From Asticcacaulis sp. (lineage in GTDB: Bacteria > Pseudomonadota > Alphaproteobacteria > Caulobacterales > Caulobacteraceae): DNA of 42,822 bases. This document shows, in pieces, positions 17,326 through 25,399 of this stretch; position 1 is the stretch's first letter; every line of letters begins with the position of its first letter. Position numbers and translations under genes: made by a program. Where the stretch lies: positions 1 to 42,822 of the forward strand of contig NZ_JAIXSV010000080.1 of NCBI RefSeq assembly GCF_027484505.1, written 5' to 3'. The notes below the pieces were generated by a model, which was not told the DNA's origin, ran no database searches, and saw only the letters and a program-made list of their open reading frames with translations.

Positions 17326-18696
17326 ATGAAAAGCTCGTTTAAACTCGGTCTGATGCTTCCGGCCACGGCTCTGGTCCTCAGCGCCTGTACGCTGGCTCCG
17401 AAATATGAGCGCGGTACCCTGCCGGTCGCCGATCAGTTCCCGACGCTCGCCACGGCGCAGGGAGAGTCGGCGGAAACCCTGCCGTGGCAGAAGGTCTTCC
17501 TTGATCCGCGCCTGCAAAGCGTCATCTACGAGGCGCTGGTCAATAACCGCGACCTGCGCATCGCCACGCTGAATGCCGAGCGCGTGCGCGCCCAGTACAG
17601 CGTGCAGCGCGCCAGCCTGTTCCCTGGCGTCAATGGCACGGTCAGCGGCCGCCGCGGGGATACCGGCACTGGTACGGACACCGAGTCCTATAGCGCCGAC
17701 ATTGGGGCCTCCTGGGAACTCGACCTGTTCGGGCGGGTGCGCTCTTTGAGCAATGCCGCGCTCAACACCTATTTCGCCTCGGCCGAAAACCAGAAGGCGG
17801 CCAAGCTGTCGCTGATCTCGTCCGTGGCGACCGCGTGGCTGACGCTGGGCGCCGATCAGGAGCAGTTGCGCCTGTCGCGTGAAACCCTGCGTCTGCGCGA
17901 AGAGAGCCTGTCGCTGACGCAAAAGCGCTTTGACCTTGGGGCCACCGATGCGCTGGGCCTGCGTCAGGAGCAGACCCTGACCGAACAGGCGCGCGCCGAT
18001 GTGGCGCAACTGGAAGCGCTGGTGCAGCAGGACAAAAACGCCCTGCGTCTGCTGGTGGGCGTTGAGGTCGAAGCCGCCAATCTGCCGAATGCGCTGCCGG
18101 AAAACGCGGTGCTGAGCGACCTGCCGGTCGGCCTGCCGTCGGAGGTGCTGCTGAAGCGTCCGGATGTGGTGGCCGCGGAGTTCGACCTGAAGGCCGCCAA
18201 TGCCAATATCGGGGCCGCGCGCGCCGCCTTCTTCCCGCGCATCTCGCTGACCGGCGCGGTGGGCAAGGCCTCTACCGACCTCAACAAACTGTTTGACGGC
18301 GCCGACACCTGGAGCTTTGCGCCGTCGATCTCGGTGCCGATCTTCGCCGGCGGGGCCAATATCGCCGGGCTGGAAAGCTCGAAAAAGGCGCGGGATATTG
18401 CGCTGGCGACCTACGAAAAGTCGATCCAGACGGCGTTCCGCGATGTGGCCGACGCGTTGGCCGTGCGCTCGACGATCGACACGCGCCTGACAGCCCAGAC
18501 CCGCGTGGTCGAAGCCGCCAGCGAAACCGAAGCCCTGTCGCGCGCCCGCTTCGATCGCGGCGTGGATTCGCGCCTGACCCTGACCGACGCCCAGCGCACC
18601 CTCTATGGCGCGCAGCAGGGCCTGATCACCACGCGCCTGACGCGGGCGCTGAACCTGACGCGACTGTACGCGGCCACGGGCGGCGGCCTGCAATAG
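17326..18696 (+). CDS. Outer-membrane efflux lipoprotein, NodT/OprM family
   Basis: Trimeric outer-membrane channel component of 456 residues that completes the tripartite pump. Lipoprotein signal peptide with lipobox LSAC (Cys21). Typical NodT-family blocks: WQKVFLDPRLQSVIYEALVNNRDLRIA, ASWELDLFGRVRSLSNAAL and the LLKRPDVVAAEFDLKAANANIGAARAAFFPRISL-type block (about residues 279-311). The repeat-half equivalent near the C-terminus is RFDRGVDSRLTLTDAQRTLYGAQQGL. GGAAAG lies 7 nt upstream of the ATG. It ends the efflux operon, with a terminator hairpin about 25 nt downstream. Confidence 0.95.
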   Translation: MKSSFKLGLMLPATALVLSACTLAPKYERGTLPVADQFPTLATAQGESAETLPWQKVFLDPRLQSVIYEALVNNRDLRIATLNAERVRAQYSVQRASLFPGVNGTVSGRRGDTGTGTDTESYSADIGASWELDLFGRVRSLSNAALNTYFASAENQKAAKLSLISSVATAWLTLGADQEQLRLSRETLRLREESLSLTQKRFDLGATDALGLRQEQTLTEQARADVAQLEALVQQDKNALRLLVGVEVEAANLPNALPENAVLSDLPVGLPSEVLLKRPDVVAAEFDLKAANANIGAARAAFFPRISLTGAVGKASTDLNKLFDGADTWSFAPSISVPIFAGGANIAGLESSKKARDIALATYEKSIQTAFRDVADALAVRSTIDTRLTAQTRVVEAASETEALSRARFDRGVDSRLTLTDAQRTLYGAQQGLITTRLTRALNLTRLYAATGGGLQ

Positions 18697-18721
18697 ATTT
18701 GTTGCGACGCTTTGCGCTTTG

Positions 18722-18765
18722 ACCGCCTGAGGGAACCGGAATATCGTTCTCTCAGGCGGTTTTTT
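18722..18765 (+). terminator. Intrinsic terminator whose 3' arm holds the next gene's Shine-Dalgarno
   Basis: The stem pairs ACCGCCTGAG with CTCAGGCGGT and a few inner bases, followed by six T. The ATG of the next gene begins two bases after the T-tract. AGGCGG in the 3' arm lies 8 nt before that ATG. Confidence 0.85.
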
Positions 18766-18767
18766 GT

Positions 18768-19433
18768 ATGATCTCTCTCAATCCCCATCTCACCCTGACG
18801 GTTCAGTCTCTGGGCCATGAGGCGCAGCCCCTGATCATCGTCGATGAGGTGCTGAGCGACCCGCAGGCCCTGATTGCCGAAGCCGATGCGGCGGCCTTTC
18901 GTAAGCCCGCGCCCGGATCGCGCTATCCCGGCCTCAATGCCCCCTTGCCACAGGCCTATAAGACGCTGGTGGCAACGGCGCTTCTTCCCCGTCTGTTGCC
19001 GCATTTTGGTGTGACGCCGCAGCCTTTGCCGCTGTTCGGCTTTTTCGGTGTGGCCACGCAGGCCCCAGACGATATGGACGTGCGGCAGGCCGCCCCGCAT
19101 ATCGACGCCTTCAGCCTCAACAGCTTTGCCAGTGTGCATTATCTGTTTGAGGGGGATCTGGGCGGCACGGCCTTTTTCCGCCATCGGGCCAGCGGGCACG
19201 AACTGATCACCCCCAGCCGCAGCTATGGCTTTGAGCGCGCCAAACGGCAGGAACTGGATGGTTTTGACGGCAGCGGCGAGGCGGCACGGGCGCAGTTTTT
19301 TGAGCCCATTGCCGCCATTGAACCGCGCTTCAACCGGCTGATCTTTTACCGGGCGGGACAAATTCACTACGGTCAGGTGCAGGCCGGCAGCCCGCGCCGC
19401 CTGACGGCCAATTTGTTCTTTGGTATCCGATAG
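18768..19433 (+). CDS. DUF6445-family protein, possible 2-oxoglutarate/Fe(II)-type oxygenase
   Basis: A 221-residue protein recognised as DUF6445-like, a family often found near tryptophan-halogenase and TonB-receptor genes in Caulobacterales and Xanthomonadales. No function is established. The N-terminal block PLIIVDEVLSDPQALIAEAD leads into SRYPGLNAPLP. The centre contains PHIDAFSLNSF (His111-x-Asp113), then VHYLFEGDLGGTAFFRHR. The C-terminal block is RLIFYRAGQIHYGQV (His200) and RRLTANLFF (Arg210/211). An HxD...H...R order with GGT.FF is what 2OG-Fe(II) oxygenases show, so such a fold is inferred. The start codon follows a terminator U-tract by 2 nt; the only Shine-Dalgarno-like bases are in the hairpin. 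It converges on the cupin/halogenase operon. Confidence 0.78.
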   Translation: MISLNPHLTLTVQSLGHEAQPLIIVDEVLSDPQALIAEADAAAFRKPAPGSRYPGLNAPLPQAYKTLVATALLPRLLPHFGVTPQPLPLFGFFGVATQAPDDMDVRQAAPHIDAFSLNSFASVHYLFEGDLGGTAFFRHRASGHELITPSRSYGFERAKRQELDGFDGSGEAARAQFFEPIAAIEPRFNRLIFYRAGQIHYGQVQAGSPRRLTANLFFGIR

Positions 19434-19480
19434 CTACTATTAAGGTGGGATGATTTTAGGTGGAAACGGTTTAGCCCTTT

Positions 19481-19510
19481 AGCGCCTCCCCTGATTTCAG
19501 GGGAGGTGCT
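19481..19510. terminator. Hairpin between convergent DUF6445 and cupin genes
   Basis: A 14-bp stem (AGCGCCTCCCCTGA with TCAGGGGAGGTGCT, one wobble pair) and a TT loop. No strong T-tract on either side, so it may be a weak bidirectional terminator or a fragment of the GGGGAGG-type extragenic repeat seen at 42195-42330. Confidence 0.5.
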
Positions 19511-19554
19511 TGAATTACGATTCCATCAAAAGTCATACCGATCTAGTTTTGGAC

Positions 19555-20544
19555 TCACTTAAAGGCCGCCGCGATTTCGGCTTTCAGCGCTTTCAGCCGT
19601 TCGGGGGTCAGTTCGCCATAGGCCCCACGCACCTGAGGCGGCAGATGCGCCATGGCCGCTTCGCTGTCGCCAAAGATAAACAGATCGAACATGTGACGCC
19701 AGACGGCCTTTTGTTCGTCCGGCAGGTCCCTCAGCGCCACCAGCGCCGCCTTGAAGGCCAGTCTCGGCAGGGGACGGGTAGCGTCCGCGTCGTTCCACCA
19801 GTAATTGATGAGGGCATTGAAGGGGGCCAGTGACTGCACCTGATGCCACCAGCCATAGGGGATGTAGAGGGCGTCGCCGGGTTCTAATTCCGCCACCTGC
19901 GCACTGTCCAGCGCCGCCCGCAGCCGGGGCCAGCGCGCGAAATCCGGGGTGCGGATGTTGGGCAGGCTGAGCGGCGCGCCGCCGGGGGTAAAATCGTCCG
20001 GGCCGGGGTAGAGATTGACCTGCTGATCCGGTGGGAACAGGGTGAAGCGGCGGCGTCCGGCTACGACGCAGGCGATATTGTGCATCAGGTCGTAATGGGT
20101 CTGCGTGGCCACATCGGTGCCCAGCCACAGGCGCGGCTGCACCTGCGGTGGCAGCAAGGGCATGATATGCGCCTCGGCAAAACGCGGCAGGTAGGTTTCC
20201 GTGGGCAGGGACTGCACGTAATAGCCGCTGCCGTCGGTCGGCGGGGACAGCAGCCTTGGCCAGATGTCTTCGAGCCATTGCGACGTGGTGCGAAAATTCA
20301 CGCCGGTCAGGGTGGCGTCATAATGGCAAAGCCCGTTCGCTTCGGGGGGCAGGATGGACAGCGGCACCTTCAGCCCGGCATCCAGATCGGCCAGCAGCGC
20401 CGTGACGGCCTGATCCGACTGCCGGGCGGCGGCCACGATGGGCCAGTCCGCCACCAGTTGCTTCAGGACGACCGGTTGTGCCGCCGCTTGCACAGCCGTA
20501 AAGGCTTCTGCCGTCACGGCCTCTATCGTGCGGACGGGTGTCAT
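19555..20544 (-). CDS. Cupin-like JmjC-fold protein (cupin_8), putative hydroxylase
   Basis: A 329-residue member of the cupin_8/JmjC group of Fe(II)/2-oxoglutarate oxygenases, some of which hydroxylate protein or peptide side chains. The metal site is visible: His150-Tyr-Asp152 in TQTHYDLMHNIACVVAGRRRF and the distal His234 in YIPYGWWHQVQSL. Other family features: N-terminal PVVLKQLVADWP, PRLWLG before the HxD, and FTLFPPDQQVNLYP. It is the last gene of the halogenase operon; its start overlaps the halogenase stop by 4 bp (ATGA). A paralogue with the same order of motifs lies at 29210-30214, at the opposite end of the cluster. Substrate unknown; a shared substrate with the halogenases is inferred from the operon only. 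Confidence 0.88.
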   Translation of the reverse strand: MTPVRTIEAVTAEAFTAVQAAAQPVVLKQLVADWPIVAAARQSDQAVTALLADLDAGLKVPLSILPPEANGLCHYDATLTGVNFRTTSQWLEDIWPRLLSPPTDGSGYYVQSLPTETYLPRFAEAHIMPLLPPQVQPRLWLGTDVATQTHYDLMHNIACVVAGRRRFTLFPPDQQVNLYPGPDDFTPGGAPLSLPNIRTPDFARWPRLRAALDSAQVAELEPGDALYIPYGWWHQVQSLAPFNALINYWWNDADATRPLPRLAFKAALVALRDLPDEQKAVWRHMFDLFIFGDSEAAMAHLPPQVRGAYGELTPERLKALKAEIAAAFK

Positions 20545-22067
20545 CCGGCGCTGGCCAGGCGCATCTTCAGGTCGGCGGAGGGCGCGAAGCGGCGCACATA
20601 GTCTTCGTGGGCGGGCAGGCTGTCGGCGCGGCTTTCCAGCATCTTGCGCCAGCGGCTCATGTGCAGGCGCAGATCGGCGGCCTCGATCGTCTCCACAATC
20701 GGGTGACTGGTTTTCGGCAGCAGTCCTTGCCCCATCATGACGGCCAGCCAGCTCGTCTCCCGGAACAGTTCTGGTTCGCGCGCGATCAGAAGCGCCGTTT
20801 CGCGGAACATCTCCAGCCGCTCTTTCAGGCTGTCTGGCATCTCCATGGCCTGCACCCAGCGCCAGAAGGGCGTGTCGTCGCGTTCGCTGATCTTGTAGTG
20901 GGCGATCAGGAAGTCTTTGATATTGTTGTAATCGAACAGGACGTCGCGATTATATTGCGCCACGACCGAAGGCACGATCCCCGTCCGGGGGAAGAGGGCC
21001 AAAAGGCGGGTAATGCCCGATTGCACCAGATGGATGGCCGTCGATTCCAGCGGTTCGAGGAAGCCGGAGGCCAGACCCAGCGCCACTACGTTCTTGTCCC
21101 ACACGCGCTTGCGGTGACCGGTGACGAATTTCAGCAGACGCGGATCGGCCAGAGGTGCGCCATCGAGGCAGCCGAGCAGACGCGTTTTGGCGTCTTCGAC
21201 GCTAAGGAACTGATCGGAGAAGACATAGCCGTTACCGGTGCGGTGTTGCAGCGGAATACGCCACGTCCAGCCCGCTTCGCGCGCCGTGGCGCGGGTATAG
21301 GGGGTAATGTCGGCGCCGCGTTCGCAGGGCACGGCCACGGCGCTGTTCATCGGCAGCCAGCGCGACCAGTCTTCGTAACCGCAGTTCAGCGTCCCTTCGA
21401 TCAGCAGGCCGCGGAAGCCGGAGCAGTCGATAAACAGATCGCCCTCAAGGCGACGCCCATCGGCGGTGACGACTGCCGTTACAAAGCCACTTTCGGGGTG
21501 CTGTTCGACGCTAACGATACGGCCTTCGTGGCGGGTCACGCCGCGCTCAGCGCTGTAATTGCGCAGGAATTTGGCATAGAGGACGGCGTCGAACTGAAAC
21601 GCATAGTTCAGACCGGGCTTGTCGCCATCGGCCGGCAGATGTCCGAAGCGCCCCTTATAGGCGGCGACGGTTTCCAGATTGAACTGCGTGTAGTCATACT
21701 CACCGCCCCGGCGGCGCCAGTCGGCCAGCCAGTAATGATGGAAGGGGAAGCTTTCGATTTCCCGCCCGCTGTGGCCAAAGGGGTGGAAATAGCTGTGCCC
21801 TTTGGCGCGCCAATCGACGAACTCGATCCCCAGCTTGTAGGTGGCGTTGGTTTCGCGCACGAAGGTGGCTTCGTCGATCCCCAACAGGTCATTGTATTTG
21901 AGGATGGGCGGGATGGTGGCTTCGCCGACGCCGACAATGCCGATTTCCTCTGACTCGATCAGATGGATATCGAGCGATTCCCCCAGCGTCTTGGCCAGGG
22001 CCGCGGCGGCCATCCATCCGGCGCTGCCGCCGCCAACGATCACGATCTTCCTGATGGTCTGTTGCAT
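20541..22067 (-). CDS. Flavin-dependent tryptophan halogenase-family protein (intact motifs), third in tandem
   Basis: A 508-residue FADH2-dependent halogenase-family enzyme. Family members form hypohalous acid at a flavin site and pass it through a tunnel to an aromatic substrate. Motifs: FAD loop VGGGSAGW (11-18), GEATIP (49-54), catalytic Lys78 in TNATYKLGIEF, WTWRIP (267-272, the WxWxIP halogenase signature) and Glu341-Ser342 in FLEPLESTAIHL, equivalent to PrnA Glu346/Ser347. The start at 22067 was chosen because the FAD motif begins 10 residues later; upstream codons fall inside the preceding gene. Spacing to that gene is 10 nt and it overlaps the cupin gene by 4 bp. No flavin reductase is nearby, so FADH2 must come from elsewhere. 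Related bacterial enzymes (BrvH, Xcc halogenases) act on free indole in vitro. Confidence 0.92.
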   Translation of the reverse strand: MQQTIRKIVIVGGGSAGWMAAAALAKTLGESLDIHLIESEEIGIVGVGEATIPPILKYNDLLGIDEATFVRETNATYKLGIEFVDWRAKGHSYFHPFGHSGREIESFPFHHYWLADWRRRGGEYDYTQFNLETVAAYKGRFGHLPADGDKPGLNYAFQFDAVLYAKFLRNYSAERGVTRHEGRIVSVEQHPESGFVTAVVTADGRRLEGDLFIDCSGFRGLLIEGTLNCGYEDWSRWLPMNSAVAVPCERGADITPYTRATAREAGWTWRIPLQHRTGNGYVFSDQFLSVEDAKTRLLGCLDGAPLADPRLLKFVTGHRKRVWDKNVVALGLASGFLEPLESTAIHLVQSGITRLLALFPRTGIVPSVVAQYNRDVLFDYNNIKDFLIAHYKISERDDTPFWRWVQAMEMPDSLKERLEMFRETALLIAREPELFRETSWLAVMMGQGLLPKTSHPIVETIEAADLRLHMSRWRKMLESRADSLPAHEDYVRRFAPSADLKMRLASAG

Positions 22068-22077
22068 CCGATAAACC

Positions 22078-23571
22078 CTATACAGTCGCTGCCCGTGATA
22101 CGGCATCCGGGGTGGGCATGGCCTCGACCTGCTTGCGCACATAGCCGAGGACCGTCTGAAAGTGGCGGATCAGGTCGGGTTCCGCAAGCTGATCGGCACG
22201 CACGTCATGGGTGGCGGGAAACAGCCCGTGGCCAAGGCCCGCGGCGATCCACCACGCCTCGTCGAAGGTTTCGTCATCATACACCGGCAGGTGACCACAG
22301 GCGGCAAACACCTCGCGCTTATAGGCCAGTTCCGGCGGCAGGCTGACGCTGCGCAGATGGTCCCAGACCGGCTGATCGCGGCGTTTGTTGAGGCTGTAGA
22401 GCCAGATCTGCGCATCGCGCAGACGCTCATAGGCCTGACCCACGGTGCGGTTGTACACAGCACGTTCCAGCCCGGCCGTATCCAGCGGGAACAGGGCCGT
22501 CAGGTGTGACAGACCGAGCAGCAGGGAGGGCATCCGCGCGCTGCCCAAAGGATCGAGCACGGTGGCGGCTTCGCCCAGCCCGATGACATTGCCCGACCAG
22601 GCCGGGCGGCGGCCCGCTTCAAAAGGCGTCACCGTCGCCTGCGGATGCAGGCTCATCTTCACCACCATGGCCGCGGCTTCGAAAGCCTCATCGTCAGACA
22701 GCTCGTCGCGGGTGTACACCTGCTGCACGGCGGTATAGTCGCGCAGCGGGAACAGTCCGGCCCAGCCTGACCGGAAGGCGGTGATCTGCGCATAGGCCGG
22801 AAGCGGCGTCGCGGGGGCTGTATAGGTGGTCAGCAGGCGATTAAAGGGCAGCCATTGCCGCCATGAGGTAAAGCCTGTCTCCGGCATCTGGCTGAGCAGG
22901 CGTGCGTCGCTGCCGGTGGTGTCGATAAACAGATCGCCCTCAACCGTTTGCCCATCGGACAGGACCACAGCGGTCATCTGGGGGCCCGTCACGACCGGTG
23001 ACACGTGCGCGGCGGGCAGATGCCGCACCCCCCGCTTCACCGCCACCTGCCGCAGCATTTCGGCATAGGGGGCGGCGGGCAGGTGAAAGCCGCGATCGGC
23101 GTCGGCAAAGCCGCTGAGGTCGGCGTCGGGGGTCAGCAGACGCCCCTGCTTGGCACAGGCGGCATTGATGGCGAAGTCCTCAAACGCCACGTTCATGCCT
23201 GAGGCGCGGGCCCGCAGCCACAGGTGGTGGAAGGGTACGTTTTGCAGGGCCACGCCCGTACTGGAATAGCCCACAAAGACCGGCGGCGCGGACTTCGCCC
23301 AGCCGACATATTGCTGACCCAGCGTAAAGGTCGCGCCCAGAGCCCGCATCAGCACCGCTTCCTCCAGCCCCAGACGGGCGTGGAAGCCGGCCTGACTGCC
23401 CAGCGTCGGCAGCACTTCGCCGGGGCGCAACAGGGACGGCAGCTCGACGGCGGTGAAGCTCAGATCGCTGCGGGCAAAGGTGCGTTGCAGCACCGCAGCG
23501 GTCAGCCACAGCGCCTCGTCGCGGCCGACGATGACGACCTTGCGCACCGGTCTGACGGGGGTATCAGTCAT
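22078..23571 (-). CDS. Tryptophan-halogenase homologue lacking catalytic motifs (putative pseudoenzyme)
   Basis: A 497-residue full-length homologue of the two flanking halogenases but without their active site. The FAD loop GGGxSGW is VGRDEALW (15-22). The catalytic Lys in NAT(F/Y)KLGIEF is Thr83 (GATFTLGQQYVGW). WTWRIPL is WAGLFPL. EPLEST is DPLGSA, so the catalytic Glu is Gly. Scaffold segments are kept: FHHLWLRAR, VEGDLFIDTTGSDARLL, NVIGLGEAATVLDPLGS and a family-like C-terminus (DEAWWIAAGLGHGLFP). The frame is open throughout, so it is not a decaying gene. It overlaps the upstream halogenase by 8 bp and is 10 nt from the downstream one, so all three should be co-translated. A structural or regulatory partner role is inferred; FAD binding looks unlikely. 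Confidence 0.85.
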   Translation of the reverse strand: MTDTPVRPVRKVVIVGRDEALWLTAAVLQRTFARSDLSFTAVELPSLLRPGEVLPTLGSQAGFHARLGLEEAVLMRALGATFTLGQQYVGWAKSAPPVFVGYSSTGVALQNVPFHHLWLRARASGMNVAFEDFAINAACAKQGRLLTPDADLSGFADADRGFHLPAAPYAEMLRQVAVKRGVRHLPAAHVSPVVTGPQMTAVVLSDGQTVEGDLFIDTTGSDARLLSQMPETGFTSWRQWLPFNRLLTTYTAPATPLPAYAQITAFRSGWAGLFPLRDYTAVQQVYTRDELSDDEAFEAAAMVVKMSLHPQATVTPFEAGRRPAWSGNVIGLGEAATVLDPLGSARMPSLLLGLSHLTALFPLDTAGLERAVYNRTVGQAYERLRDAQIWLYSLNKRRDQPVWDHLRSVSLPPELAYKREVFAACGHLPVYDDETFDEAWWIAAGLGHGLFPATHDVRADQLAEPDLIRHFQTVLGYVRKQVEAMPTPDAVSRAATV

Positions 23572-25081
23572 GGGAAATCCCGCTGTTCGGATCGTAGCAA
23601 TGGGCGGCCACAAACTCGGCGTGTGAGGGCAGAACGGCCAGATTGCTGTCGATCTTGCGTTTGAGGTCTTTCAGATAGCCCGTCAGGGCCTCTTCGCTTA
23701 AGCTATCGGCCTGCCGGTCGTAGGCTTGCGGCATGACGTCCTGCCCCATGAAGACGGCGATCCAGCTGGCCGGGGAAAACAGGCCATCCTTGTACTGCTG
23801 AACGTGGCCGCGGTGGCGGAACAGCGCCATCTTTTCTTTCAGGCTGTCCGGCACGGGCATGGTGCGCACATAGTCCCACAGGGGGCCTTCGCGCGCCGAA
23901 TTGGCGTGATAGTGCAGGATCAGGAAGTCGCGCACCCGCTCATACTCGATGTCGATCAGGCGGTTGAATTCCCGCGCTAGGGCCGGGTCAAAGCGCGTGT
24001 CCGGCATCAGGCGCATCAGGAAGGTCAGGGCGATCTGCGACAGGTAGATGCTGGTCGATTCCAGTGGCTCCAGAAAGCCGGAGGCCAGACCGAGGGCGAT
24101 GACGTTTTTGTGCCATGACGCCGTGCGGCGGCCGGCCTGAAAGCGCAGCAGGCGCGGCTCGGCCTGAGCGGGGGCATCCAGCGCACCCAGCAGCACCTCA
24201 CGCGCGCGCGCCTCCGTGGTGAAGCGGCTGGAAAACACATAGCCATTGCCGGTGCGGTGTTGAAGCGGGATGCGCCACGTCCAGCCGGCTTCGCGGGCGG
24301 TGGCGCGCGTATAGGGCGTCAGGTCGTCGGTACGTTCGCACGGCACGGCCAGCGCCCGGTCGCACGGCAGCCACGGCGTCCAGTCTTCCCAGCCCAGATT
24401 CAGGGTCTGACCGGCGATGACGGCGCGAAAGCCGGAGCAATCGATAAACAGGTCACCGCCGACGCTTTCACCACTGGCGAGCGTCAGTGTTTCAACAAAG
24501 CCGGTTTCAGCGTTCTGATCGACGCCGGTGACCTGCCCTTCGATGCGCTGCACGCCGCGCGCCTCGCACCATTGGCGCAGATAGCGGGCATAGAGGACGG
24601 CGTCGAAATGGTAGGCATAGGCATAGGCGGAACGGATCGACTTGGGGTCTTCGACCGGAAAATCGAAGCGGTTTTCGCGCGCCAGCCGGATGGGGAAGGC
24701 ATAGTCCTCGATGGAGCCGGGGTCCATGAAGGTGCGTGCCTTTAGCCACAGCTGATGGAAGGGGATGCCACCGGCCGACTGACCGTGGACGCCGAAGGGG
24801 TGGTGATAGCTGCCCGACGTGCCCCAGCCGCAGAATTCAATCCCCAGCTTGAAGGTGGCGTTGGTCGCGCGCATGAACTCGGCCTCATCAAGGCCAAGCC
24901 AGGTGTTGAAATCGCGCACCTGCGGCAGGGTGGCTTCGCCCACGCCGACAATGCCGATCTCTTCGGACTCGATCAGGCGGATGGTGCAGGCATCGGGTGT
25001 GAAGGCGCGGCTCAGCACCGCCGCCGCCATCCAGCCGGACGTGCCGCCGCCCAGTATAGTGATGTTGCGAATGGGGGTCAT
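23564..25081 (-). CDS. Flavin-dependent tryptophan halogenase-family protein (intact motifs), first in tandem
   Basis: A 505-residue halogenase-family protein, first gene of the four-gene operon. Motifs: LGGGTSGW FAD loop (10-17), VGVGEATLP (46-53), Lys78 in TNATFKLGIEF, WTWRIP at 267-272 and Glu341-Ser342 in FLEPLESTSIYL. The spacing of these residues is identical to that in the third gene, so the two are close paralogues. They diverge in the 90-150 region and at the C-terminus, which may reflect different substrates. GGGG and AGGG stretches lie within 15 nt of the start. The upstream 318 bp contain the terminator of the TonB receptor gene, so expression needs its own promoter or read-through. 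Halide and substrate preference cannot be read from the sequence. Confidence 0.93.
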   Translation of the reverse strand: MTPIRNITILGGGTSGWMAAAVLSRAFTPDACTIRLIESEEIGIVGVGEATLPQVRDFNTWLGLDEAEFMRATNATFKLGIEFCGWGTSGSYHHPFGVHGQSAGGIPFHQLWLKARTFMDPGSIEDYAFPIRLARENRFDFPVEDPKSIRSAYAYAYHFDAVLYARYLRQWCEARGVQRIEGQVTGVDQNAETGFVETLTLASGESVGGDLFIDCSGFRAVIAGQTLNLGWEDWTPWLPCDRALAVPCERTDDLTPYTRATAREAGWTWRIPLQHRTGNGYVFSSRFTTEARAREVLLGALDAPAQAEPRLLRFQAGRRTASWHKNVIALGLASGFLEPLESTSIYLSQIALTFLMRLMPDTRFDPALAREFNRLIDIEYERVRDFLILHYHANSAREGPLWDYVRTMPVPDSLKEKMALFRHRGHVQQYKDGLFSPASWIAVFMGQDVMPQAYDRQADSLSEEALTGYLKDLKRKIDSNLAVLPSHAEFVAAHCYDPNSGISHD

Positions 25082-25399
25082 CCCTGCTTCCCCTTTTTAG
25101 CTTCTGATGGGTGGGGTCTTTTTTTCAGAACGGCGATCTTAGAGGGTATTTTGAAAACTGTGAGGCCCTTTTTGGATAAAAAAGCGCGTCACTGTGTCTC
25201 ATCCCCAGAAGAATTGGCCCAGAAAAAAACTGGCCCAGATAAAAACAGGACGCACCACGTGTGATGCGTCCCGCAAGGGTTTCCGTGAATGACGGAGGGA
25301 GAGGCGCGCAGGGGTCGGAACCGCTGCGCGGGAGACGGGTCGTCCGGGAAAGAACGCCTCCCGGACAACCTCATCCTACCGTTTGGAACGCTGCACCGA
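25082..25399. promoter_or_regulatory. Intergenic region between TonB receptor and halogenase operon
   Basis: 318 bp without a credible gene. It holds the receptor's terminator (25241-25271), A/T-rich runs and one ATTTTGA heptamer (25148-25154). That heptamer also occurs in symmetrical pairs in the receptor's own upstream region. No clear -35/-10 pair was recognised. Confidence 0.5.
25241..25271 (-). terminator. Intrinsic terminator of the TonB receptor gene
   Basis: On the minus strand, GGACGCATCA pairs with TGGTGCGTCC (one wobble pair) around a small CACG loop, followed by TGTTTTTATC. It separates the receptor from the halogenase operon transcribed in the same direction. Confidence 0.75.

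Noticed and set aside
17302-18693. Minus-strand open frame of 463 codons
   Set aside because: Exact shadow of the outer-membrane channel gene, which has a full NodT-family sequence and lipobox.
20538-21953. Plus-strand open frame of 471 codons
   Set aside because: Antisense to a halogenase with all catalytic motifs; no domain recognised.
22078-23571. Calling the middle halogenase-like gene a pseudogene
   Set aside because: The frame is intact over full family length, is translationally coupled to both neighbours and keeps scaffold motifs, so an inactive but functional protein is more likely.
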